DNA from: Pigoraptor vietnamica
Taxonomy: Eukaryota; Opisthokonta; Filasterea
Length of the DNA: 30,622 nt
Reading direction: 5' to 3'
Assembly: GCA_943704525.1 (NCBI GenBank)
Contig: CALSCQ010001474.1
Location: forward strand, 1-30,622
The notes beneath the pieces were generated by a model, which was not told the DNA's origin, made no database searches, and was given only the letters and a program-made list of their open reading frames with translations. Shown here in pieces: positions 19,864-29,094 of the stretch; position 1 is the stretch's first letter, and every line of letters begins with the position of its first letter. A program made the position numbers and the translations under genes.

Positions 19864-22800
19864 ATGTTGCCGGCCATTGCGCCGACGCGAGGGTACGATG
19901 ATGCGCAAAGCGTGCCCTCGAAGGATGCGTTCAACACGTACGACTACGGCAGTTCGGCCAGCATGGCCGTGCCGAGCAGCGCACTTGTTCCGCACTCGAC
20001 CGCTGCGAGTGCGCGCCGGAGCACTTACGACGAGATGGGCGGCGGCCGCGTGTTGCAGCTCGAGTCCCGCGTGGACATCAACGAGCGCGCAAACCGGGCG
20101 CTCTTGGAAGAGACGGTGCGCATGCAGGGCGATGTGAAGCTGCGCTTTCGCCGGCACGAGGAGATGCTGAAGGAGGAGCGTGACGCGCGCGCCGTGACGG
20201 TCGACGGCCTCCGCAACGCGAACGAGCAGCTGAACAAGGTAGTCGGGCGGCTCGTGCGGCTGGAGGACAACGCGCAGATGGACTCGAAGTCGCTGGCGGC
20301 ATTCATGTCGCAGATGAAGCAGTTTGAGCGCGGCATGGTGGACTCTATCCAGGACCTCCACCTCAAGCGCACGCAGGACGCCGCGAAGATTGCGCAGGTG
20401 CAGCGCGAGTTTGACGCCGCGCGGGAGAGCTTCGAGAAGGCCCGGCAGGTGGGGTTTTGGGATCGCATGTAGTGCCGCAGAGTGCGGGTGCGATATGCAC
20501 ACACGTACGTCACCGTAATGGGCAGTTTGCGTAGTTCTCATTGCATACACGCCAGTCACGCTCGAGACTCACATTCGCGAACCCCCTACACTGGTGCACG
20601 AGCTCATCCCCGTCCCTGCCACGCGCAGTCGGACGATCGCAAGACGGCAATGCTGGTTGAGGAAATTCGCCAGCTGCGATCGCGGCTGGAGACGCAGTCC
20701 CTCGAGAGCGCCGAATTGGCCTCCGAGCTGCGCCAGCGCGTGAAGCGGCTCGAGTCTGAGAACCGCGCGTGCGTGGAAGCCCTCCGCCGCATCACCGAAC
20801 AGCAGTCGTCGTCGGACGCACAGGCGGCCGAATTCCGCGGCGAGATCAGCTCGCGCGTGGCGCAGCTCGACGGCGACTTCACGCGCATGGTGCAGAAGAA
20901 GGGCGAGGAGGACATGGCCCGCCGCTCACTCGACGAGGAGATTGCGCGGTCGATTGGAGACCTGCGGTCGGGCGTCTCGGACCAGGACAGGCGGCTGGCG
21001 GAAAGCTTTGCGGCCGTGCAGGACGCCCTCCGGGCGGCGAAGGAGTCGGAGGACGGCGAGCGCGTGCGCATGATTGAGAAGATTCGCGACGTTCTGGAGG
21101 CACAGGTGCGCCTTCGGATTTCTGTGCGTCTGAATGTGTGTGAGATTGTGTGTGTGCAAGCGATGGGGAAAGGGAGGCTCTGCTACTTGCGTGCGCGCGT
21201 TCAAAAGTCTGCGCGTGTGCACGTTCGAAGTCTGGCGCATGCCATTGACCTCACAATGTGCACATCGATCGCGCAGGGCAAGCGCCACCTCGAGAAGGAG
21301 GCGCGGCTGCGGCAGGAGGCACAGACGCGCTTTGCCGCCATGGAAAAGGCCCTCATGGACGAAAGGGACGCGCGCACACTCTTTGAAAACGAGGCGCGCC
21401 GCGAGTCGGAGAGCCGATGGAAGGCCGCTCGTGCCGACCTGGAGGTGCGTTTATCGGGGCGTTCTACTTTGCTGCATCCTGTCGCTCCCACGCTTTACGC
21501 TTTGCCGTCGTCGCTCTCGCAACGTGACGATTTGCCACTGTTGTCTCACTTCCACGATGTCCTATTGCCAGGGCGAACTGCGAGGCGTCCGCGACCAGCA
21601 GGCGGCGGCACAGGGCGGGTGGCAAGAGTCGCTCGCGCGGATCAACGACCAACTCAACGGCATCAACAGCGAATTGGACGCAACGAAGCGCGGCATGGAG
21701 ACTGTCCTGCGCGCCGAGGTGAAGGGCCGGCTGAAGGAGGAGCAGCGCATCAGTGGGCTCTTGAACGAGCTGCAGATGCGCGTGGATTCGGGCATATCGT
21801 CGGTCGACCGCACTATCCAGGACGTCGACCGTCGCCTGTCTGTCGCGGTGGAGGAGGCGCGCGCGCTGCTTCGGAGGGAGGTCACCGAGCTGGACGAGCG
21901 CCACGCGCGCGAGAGCGCGGACAATTCCGTGCGCGTGTCCGCTGTGGCGAACCGCATGCAGCGGCTAGAAGAGGACAGGGTACGTTGGGGAGATGTGCTG
22001 TGTTGTGTCGTTGTGTGCATGCATTGCGTAATATTCTTTGGGGCGTTGCGGCTGTCTCTCACACAGTTTCGCATTTGATCCGCAGACGGCGGAGATGGAG
22101 CGCACGGCCGAGTTCCAGCGGGTGTTGCGCAAGGAGACGCAGGACGCGATGGCGCAGTGGCAGGAGTTCACGCAGCAGCAACTGCGCGACGCGGAGGCCC
22201 GCTTCCAGTCGATTCCGGACAAGGTCGCAGAGATCGACGAGCGACTGGGGCTCTTCCGCGCCGAAACGACCGCCAAAATGGAGGCCGAGGCGCAGGCGCG
22301 GCAGCGAGAACTGCAACAGGCGAAGAAGGATATTGGTCGCAAGGTGTCTGCGTCCACATTCGACCAGGTGCGTCCTCGCGCCGTGCGTGGGAGTGTGTTG
22401 GTGTTGATGTTGCTGTTTCCCTTGCTCACGGATTGGTCTATCGTCCCTCCCTCGCGCAGGTCCAGACCGAGCTTCAGAGCCGCATTGCGGAGATTCAGGC
22501 GCGCCTCAACGACGTCGGCACGAGGTCGGCTCAGTGCGAGCGCGAGATCAACAACACCAAGGCACAGCTGCTTGCGCGCATCGGCACGGAGTCTGCCCTC
22601 CGCGGCGAGACGGTAATGGAGCTCAAGCGCGACCTCGTTCGCCTGCAGACGCAGAACGACGCGCTCTTGCGCCAGAGGGACGACGGCATGCTCATCGGCA
22701 ACGGAACGGCCGCCGACGCATACCGCGACGCGCGCCTGACTAATCTTGTGGGCGAGCAGGCTGGCGCGTCATCGTCTGCCCGTGGCGTGCAGCCGCTTGC

Positions 22801-23518
22801 GGCCCCCCTCGACGACATTGTGTCGGACACTCCGCGCGAGGGACCGACGCCGGACGGCGACCGCGTGATTGGCGATTTTCTGCAGGGCACGCGCACCCCC
22901 GGCGACAGCAGCCGCCCGGGCTCTGATGCGCGTCACGTGCGTGCGCCGGCGGGACCGACCGTCCTCCCACAGGACAGCATCTTCAAGCCGAAGTTCCCCG
23001 CGCCGGCTGCGCCCGTCGCTGCGTCCCCAGCACGGTCGCCGGATTGGGGCGACGAGGATAGCGCCGTTGTGCCTCCCCATGCAGCTGAAGCGCCGGCGCA
23101 CATGCGCGCGTCGTCCGGGGCGCGCGTGGACGGTCCGTCTGCCGCTGCATCACGGGGCAGCTCTCGTGGAAAGTTGTCGCATGCGGGCGACGCCGAAGAG
23201 CACCACCATGGGGCCGCTGATCACGAGCACGACCGGCACGCTGCGCGTTCTCGGGACCATTCGACGCGAGGATCTGTGCACGGCGACGAGCATGGATATG
23301 GCGCGGCGGAACGCGAAGAAGGTGAAGAGGGTGACGCGCACGCGGCACACGAAGGCGACGACGCCGACGAGTACGGCGGGCACGCGGAGGAGGAGGACGA
23401 TTACGACGGCCCGCGCGACGAATACGGTCGCCGCATCGTCGCTGATGAAGAGGCGGGCGATGGGCGAGGCAGTGCGAGTGGGAAGGAGGACAGGGGAGAA
23501 GAGGAGGAGGAGGCCTAA
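19864..23518 (+). CDS. Large coiled-coil protein with acidic, His-rich tail
   Basis: Six exons, all phase 0: 19864-20448, 20629-21105, 21277-21444, 21572-21979, 22086-22367, 22460-23518; 992 residues. Residues 1-65 look disordered. From about 65 to 715 the protein is almost continuous charged heptad sequence (for example EEIRQLRSRLETQSLESAEL, DERDARTLFENEARRESESR), with repeated DERDAR/EERDAR and QRVKRLE-type segments. The repeated spacing recalls long rod proteins such as SF-assemblin or basal-body coiled coils, but I cannot assign a family. From about 715 the tail is low complexity: Pro/Ala/Ser-rich with PREGPTPDGD and SPARSPDWGDED, then His/Asp/Glu-rich (EEHHHGAADHEHD) and finally strongly acidic, ending in EEEEEA. 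No membrane segments. Every intron falling between codons is notable and makes exon-module duplication plausible. A cytoskeletal or basal-body role is inferred only from shape and the nearby X-box-like site. Start chosen at the first Met of the frame (MLPAIAP). Confidence 0.85.
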
Positions 23519-23897
23519 AATTGTCAACGATGTTGAAACTAAGATATGACACAGACTCCCTCGGAAAATTTCGTCTGCGTGGCGCATCGTTTTGCCGTGT
23601 CTCGCGTGTCGCCCCATTGCGTTGTCCTTCCGCTTGCGTTATTTCATCACTGCTGCAGCGTGCGTTGCGATAAACGGCAACCGATTGAAAAAAAGGCGTC
23701 TTGCATGTGTTCCACGGAATAATATACCCGTCCGCTGGGCAGGCATGCAAAACAAACCAAAACAACAACAACACATAGCTGCAGCGGGTTCGCCATCGTG
23801 AGCACAGCACACATGCATTGGTTCCGACGACCGCGTCCCGCACGGTGCGTCAAACTTTTATCTTCATGTATCCAGAACCAACTGACATGGTCTTCTG
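23519..23897. other. Convergent 3' spacer coiled-coil gene / Trf4 gene
   Basis: About 380 bases between two stop codons; includes an ACAA-rich stretch (about 23750-23775). No AATAAA is visible for the plus-strand gene. No gene seen. Confidence 0.55.
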
Positions 23898-26800
23898 TCA
23901 CCGGCGCCCAGCCGTGTCAATTCGCGACCGCTTCGCTGCCTTCGCACCAAACGACGACTGTCGCTTTCTGTGAACGCTCCTTCCACCGCCGCCACCGCCC
24001 CCGCCACTCGTCCCATCCGCCTCATCTGCCCCGTCCGACCCCTCGTGCGTGCCACCGTCCATTTCGTCCGTGGCAGGCACATTGCTCGCAGCGGCCGCAT
24101 CCACGCGGGGACCCCAGTTGTCGTGGACCCAAGAGCGAAACACGACCACGTCCGATTCGATGCGGAGAATGCGCGATAGCACAGGAGGGCCACTGTGGAC
24201 GCCGCGCTCGCGCCAGTCGTGCGCGGCGGTAATTTCGCCCGTGAGCGTGTCGAAGCCATGCCGAAATGCCTGCCGCACGTGTGCGATCGCAAACGAATTG
24301 CGGCTGATGTCGTTGTCTGCAAAGGACCGCGGCACATGCGATGAGCACGCAATGCACCAGTCGCAGCTGATTATCCCATTCGCAGCTGATTAGCGACCGT
24401 TTTTCACATTACGCACCAGGGTTGTGCGGATCTTCAATGGCCAAGAGCGTCGGCTTGAATTGGTCGAACCAACCCCGCGAAGACTGCGGATCGACGAACC
24501 AGTATCGGTGAGCTGGGCAACAGCATGACACGCCCCGTTCCCCCTTGCTTGACAAATACAACGGACCAATCACCTTTGGAAAGTAGCTCCCCCCATTGCG
24601 GACGGAGATGCCCGTCTTGATATAGTTGAAATCTTTGCCGTACAGCTCAAAAAACTCGATCAGAGCAACGCCGAGGTTTGGCGGATGCGACTGCGGCGGA
24701 AGGCGGCGATTGCGCGGTTGCATCTGCGCGCACGCCAAAAAACAGCCCATTATCAGCAAAGTAGCTCACAACAACGCCCAGACAGTGCCAACACACAAAC
24801 GCACAACGGTGACATCTCAACCGAAGGCAACGAACCTGCAAGAAGCTGGCAATCATGAGGAGAAGGCTGTAGGACCCGAGACCGCCCGTGAAGACCTCGT
24901 TGAGCGCTCGCTGCGACAGATACTGCTTGAGGACGTAAGCCAGCGGGAGGAAGGCAGAATGTTTTCGAATCTGCGGAAAACAATTATAGAATCGTGAGCC
25001 AATATTCGCGAGAAAGACGGGACCGCAACCGCGACGACACCCACTTCGTTCTTGACAAATTCGGCGGCCGCGGGGCCGTTCGGGAGATTGAAGCCAATGT
25101 CGACGGGGACATTGGAAGTGGCGTCCACAAATTTGATGATGGGGACCTGCATGAACCGAAGCTCGCTCAGCCACATAACCAGGGGCGCTGTACCAGGGAC
25201 AATGCAAAATCCCGGAGGCACATGCGGACCAAAGGCCAGGAGGGTCGAGACAGCACATTGGACGGCAGCGCGCGACGGCAGGGACGCAACTCACCCTCGC
25301 TTTGTCGATGACCTTGATAGACTTTACGATGCCGCTCTCCTCGAGGGCGCGCGCGAGTGTCTTGAGCGGCGGTGCTTCCCATTGGCCGTACACCACGAGG
25401 TCCACGTCACTGGGCAACAGAAAAATGAAAGAAAGTTCGGTGGTGCGCTGGCACAAAAAAGCGGCCGTAAAAAGACATACAAATTCAACCGAACAAAGTG
25501 GAGTGGGCAGGCGAACGGCACTTGGGATAGAAATGCACCGCAACGATGCCCAAGTGCGATGTGAAGTCCCACCTTGTTGGCAGATAGAGGCCCGTCTCGA
25601 AGCTTCCAAACGCATTCACCTGCGCACGCAGTGCCATTGGATACTTTCAGAACGAGGAATACGGAAAACGCAACGGCAACGCCAAAAATCGGAGAGGCGA
25701 TCAAGCACGTGCTCACGCGTGCCTACCTCTGCGCCGGGCCAGACGCTCTTGACCGTTTGGCGGACGCGCTCGACAATTTCCATGCGCATCAGATGCTCCG
25801 CCTTTGTCGGGCGAATGTACGCGACAAAGTCCTCGATCTGCTCATGCAGTCTGCGCCGCGTGCAAGGAACGTGCAAAGTCAGCCCAGAACGACGGGAGAT
25901 AGAGGCAAACCGGGCCTGACAGCAAGTACACAACACACATTCGCGCAAAGACATGGGCCAGGATGAACCAGGTCAGTGGCTAAGCGGGCGTGGCAACGCG
26001 TGCAACCCCAGACACTCACGCAAGGCATGGATCCTCCGAGTATTCCCGCCGCACCCAAGGCAGCGCCTTCGCCTCCCGAGCGCGTATCCGCGCGTCCACG
26101 GGCGTCTCCGTCGCGCGCCGCTTCGCCTTTGCCGCGTCCTCATCCCCGCCGAGCGGAATAAACTCGTCCACAGTGAAGGGCAGTGGCGTGCGCGTGCCAG
26201 ACGCCGGCGCAGCTGACGACGCTTCCCCCTCGGAAGCTTCTGCCGCCTTCGTCGCCGCTCCGTCTCCGACCTCCGCCGGCTCACTCTTGCCACTGTCTGC
26301 TGCCGACGCCGCTTCGCCCGCTGGCACCTCCCCGTCGCCACGCGCAGTTCGTGCGAGCATCCTCTGGTGCCGTTTGCCGGCAACGTGCTCGGCCATGTTG
26401 CCGTCCTGGACCAGCGCACCGCACAGGTCGCACGCGACCGGCGTCGGCGCCTTTCGCTTCGCGGCCGTTTGCTGCGCCTGGCGACTCATGGCGGCCAGCG
26501 CCTCGCGAGTGCCTCCGTGTGCGGCCACCAGCTGCTCAAACACGCCGACCCACTCGACAAGCCACGGGCTCAGCTGCTCAAACGCGAGATGATGCCCGAC
26601 CGAAAACCGCTTGTCGCGCTGGTGGCGCCGCTTCTTGTCCTTCTTCCCCTTCTTGTGGTCGGTGCGCGGCGGATCATCAAACGGCGAAGAGCGCGCGCGC
26701 GAGTGCCGCCGTCTCTCGTTGAAGAACAAGCCCTCGTCGTCCTCCCACTCCTCCCACTCCTCCCAGTCGCGTGGGCGCAAATCGCGACGCCGCTTTCGGT

Positions 26801-27050
26801 CCTTCCCGCTGTCCTGTCCAAGCGCGATGCCGCCGCGACGGAAGCCCCGCGCCCCGCGAAGAGGAAGTGTGACGAATGTGCGCGCACTGAAATGGCCGAC
26901 GGCCGCAGCGATGGATGGTGGCGGGAGGGCCCCTGCGCGAGTGGTCGAGTAGATGCGGCCTAACGCGCTCGCTTGAAACGAGCGATGAAACGGACCACGC
27001 GCAGCCGCCAACAGAATGCGAGGGGCACTCAGTCCGCGCACATGGAACAT
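23898..27050 (-). CDS. Trf4/PAPD5-like non-canonical poly(A) polymerase with N-terminal zinc finger
   Basis: Nine exons: 27050-26020, 25850-25727, 25619-25573, 25409-25295, 25146-25045, 24970-24836, 24723-24574, 24483-24417, 24316-23898; 729 residues. The family adds short A tails to RNAs (nuclear TRAMP in yeast, TENT4 in animals). Core: LHEQIEDFVAYIRPT; nucleotidyltransferase motif FGSFETGLYLPTSDVDLVV with Asp 402 and 404; third Asp 455 in VPVDIGFN, so the catalytic triad is intact; central domain FTGGLGSYSLLLMIASFLQ; NLGVALIEFFELYG; IEDPHNPDNDISRNSF. The tail has a Gly run and basic KRQSS/KAAKRSR patches. Exon 1 codes about 343 extra residues: a basic, acid-free, Arg/Ser/Ala-rich N-terminus like a mitochondrial presequence, an acidic WEEWEEWEDDEG patch, a KKGKKDKKRRHQRDK basic cluster, and a U1/matrin-type zinc finger (C207, C210, H222, H228). 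The exon 1/2 join keeps phase and gives the expected basic-aromatic lead PWVRREYS before the catalytic region, supporting a single gene. An in-frame Met 62 codons upstream (27236) is an alternative start. The 90-nt intron 24484-24573 is in frame and open, so its removal is probable, not certain. Confidence 0.9.
24484..24573 (-). other. Open, in-frame 90-nt intron in the Trf4-like gene
   Basis: Begins GTGATT, ends GATCCGCAG, falls between codons and contains no stop. Splicing yields GGSYFPK joined to SSRGWFDQ, which matches family spacing before the IEDP motif. Retention would add 30 residues including three consecutive Cys. Confidence 0.6.
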
Positions 27051-27557
27051 AAGCGACGCATGCGGACGACGGCCCTTCCAATCGTAACCGACCGATGATG
27101 AGCTCCACTTGGTCACACGAGGACTTGGCCACAAGCGGATCCCCCTCAGTACTGACGCACGCGTGTGTGCGCACTGTCGCCACTCCTTTGTCACAGAGAG
27201 CGAAAGCTGGCAGCAAACGAACGAGCGCTTTCGCAACGGCGTGCGGCCTTATCCACTATTCGCGGGGTGTGCCACATTCTGTCCGGTACTCTTGCATTGA
27301 AGTAGCCTTCTTTTCACTGCAAAAAATTGGACCCTTTCCAGTTCAGGGAATGATCCACCCTACGTGAAACGGTCATCAACCAGTGTTTCAGACGGCGCAA
27401 GTGGTGTGTGGCACTCTGCTGTGCTCTTCAGCAACTTCTTGCTACGCGCGAGTACAGCCCCATGGGGTTCCATAGGGCGCAACACACAGTATGCCCTATG
27501 GTGAGAGTGTGTTGGGCCCTATGGCGAAACACAGAATGCTTCAGACGACGGCTTGCT
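27051..27557. promoter_or_regulatory. Upstream region of the Trf4-like gene, with VOC exon relic and inverted repeat
   Basis: About 500 bases between the Trf4 start and the VOC stop, both genes on the minus strand. Contains the decayed copy of the VOC 3' coding end (27435-27471) and the CCATAGGGC inverted repeat (27470-27501, with a third GCCCTATGG at 27516-27524). Part of the right end is VOC 3' flank, part of the left end Trf4 leader. Confidence 0.55.
27435..27471 (-). pseudogene. Decayed partial copy of the VOC gene's last exon
   Basis: 37 bases that align with 27564-27598 of the neighbouring VOC gene at 31 of 35 aligned positions plus a two-base insertion. On the minus strand both read GGAAC, then CATGGG, CTGTACTCG and GCAAGAAG. 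The copy translates as NPMGLYS beside the functional NCMGLYS, after which the insertion breaks the frame. Confidence 0.75.
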
Positions 27558-28595
27558 TTACTCCTTCTTGCCGCACGAGTACAGTCCCATGCAGTTCCCC
27601 TCCGTGTCCTTGAACTGGGCGAGGTGGCCGATCTTGTCGTCTTCGCCAATGCGCGTCTTGCCCTTCAGCTGCACGCCTGCGCGGCGAACAAACGCCGTTC
27701 AGTGCCGAGCAGTCGCAGGAGAAGGTAACAGGGCACGGTGAGCCGACAGACACTTCCCGCGAGTTTGCCAATTGTTCGGAGAAGTTGCGTGTGAAAAGAG
27801 TGTGTGGTCGCAGTCTAGCTGAGCAGTGTAACACGGCGGCCCGCCCGCACCCACCGCCGGCAGCCTCAATCTTCCTCAGCGAGGCCTCAATGTCAGCCAC
27901 TTGGACGTACACCCACGGGTACGGCAGCGTGGCGATCGACTTGACCACCGTGAGGCCGCCGTTGACCTTGTACACTGCGCGCGTAACAGGCGCCAGTCAC
28001 TTTGTGTTGCGCACAGCGTCAAACGGATGAAAAAATGCAGTGCCGCAATGCACGCGCACGTACTCGCACATGCGACACAGTCTCGACATATAAACGCAGC
28101 GCGACAATGCACACGCACGTACTCGCACATGCGACACAGTCTCGACATATAAATGCAGCGCGACAATGCACACGCACGTACTCGCACATGCGACACAGTC
28201 TCGACATATAAATGCAGCGCGACAATGCACACGCACGTACAGTCTCGACAAAAAAACGCACGCACTTTTGTTGTGGGTATTGTAGACGGCATACTCGGGG
28301 CCAAAAGGAGTGAACGTCCAGCCGAAGAGGTCGCCGTAAAACTTCTGGGCGCGCGCGATGTCCTGTGGAGGAATAACTGGAGTGAGACGGGCTGAAAAAC
28401 ACATAGCGTGACACGGCAGTGAGTCGCCCTTTGGGAATCCGAGTACGTCGATGCACACAACACACACGCACCCACCGTGACAGGGATATCGACGTGGCAC
28501 AGGCCGTGGTTTCCAGCCTCCAAATTGCAGTGCTCGTCCCCGTCCTTGCAGTCCTCGCGCGGGCGCTTACGCTCCATGTCCTCCTGGCCCGACAT
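27558..28595 (-). CDS. Glyoxalase/VOC-superfamily protein
   Basis: Four exons: 28595-28476, 28362-28266, 27974-27855, 27676-27558; 151 residues, the normal size for a single-unit two-beta-alpha-beta-beta-beta-fold VOC protein. Visible signatures are HVDIPVTDIARAQKFYGDLF and GWTFTPFGPEYAVYN at the first half, PYPWVYVQVADIEASLRKIE at the second, then VQLKGKTRIGEDDKIGHLAQ and DTEGNCMGLYS at the end. These are those of the small glyoxalase/bleomycin-resistance/dioxygenase class whose members bind a metal through His and Glu; the His of HVDIP and a C-terminal residue are likely ligands. The first 30 residues (Glu, Lys, Arg, Asp and Cys rich) are an extension not seen in bacterial relatives. Substrate cannot be predicted; many paralogues are of unknown function. 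Intron 2 holds a 59-bp minisatellite. Exon phases are 0, 1 and 1. Confidence 0.93.
28036..28251 (-). repeat. 59-bp minisatellite in VOC intron 2
   Basis: About 3.5 copies of a 59-base unit: copy 1 at 28036-28094 (diverged at its left end), copy 2 at 28095-28153, copy 3 at 28154-28212, and a partial copy from 28213 with an internal deletion. The anchor TCTCGACATATAAA recurs at 28081, 28140 and 28199, exactly 59 apart. It lies wholly in the intron 27975-28265. Confidence 0.97.
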
Positions 28596-28722
28596 TCTCC
28601 GCCTTTTGCTCTCTTTCTCCCTTTCGCGACGTGACTTGCTTCTGTTTACGCGGTTGGCTTTTGTCTCAAAGAGCCACTTTTCGTTCGTCTTGGTGCTCGC
28701 CACGTGCGTGCGTGTGTGTGTG

Positions 28723-28757
<35 letters not shown>

Positions 28758-29094
28758 CTGTGAATGGGGACTGACAGTCACTGACACCCACGCACTCGGC
28801 AAGCGAGATGATTGGCTGGCCGTCCAATCATGTTGCCACGCGAAGGACACCTTGCTTGGCCCCCCTTTTTTTTTCTTTTTCTTTTTTTTTTTTTGCTCCC
28901 GCCATAATTTTTCCCTGCTTTGTGCTTCGCTGACCAATGTTTCAACGGCGCCACACACGATAACGGCACCTGTTCCAGCGCCCTTTTTTAATGCACTGGC
29001 ATGTACAATAGCCCCGCAAAGCGTGTGTGTGACCACGTGCAGGGCCGAATGCACGGACTGGCGCCCGCGCCGCCGTGCCAAACGCCAACCACAT
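28596..29094. other. Spacer VOC 5' / CCT2 3', with TG repeat and T-rich run
   Basis: About 500 bases. Holds a GT microsatellite (28705-28757) and a C/T-rich run (28861-28894). It contains the CCT2 3' flank and the VOC promoter. No gene seen. Confidence 0.6.
28705..28757. repeat. (GT)n microsatellite in the VOC/CCT2 spacer
   Basis: GT run with one GC interruption, about 110 bases upstream of the VOC start codon. Confidence 0.95.

Noticed and set aside
26016-27236. Zinc-finger region as an independent gene ending in a TGA after CLA
   Set aside because: That TGA is formed by the GTGAGT donor. Splicing at 26020 to 25850 joins in phase to the Trf4 core, and the residues before it match the lead-in expected in Trf4 proteins.
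27459-27466. CCCATGGG as a third X-box-like site
   Set aside because: It lies in the relic of the VOC coding end and lacks both the GGAAAC half and a CACGTG neighbour.
28036-28251. CRISPR-like array
   Set aside because: Copies are directly adjacent with no unique spacers, in an intron of a eukaryotic gene: an ordinary minisatellite.
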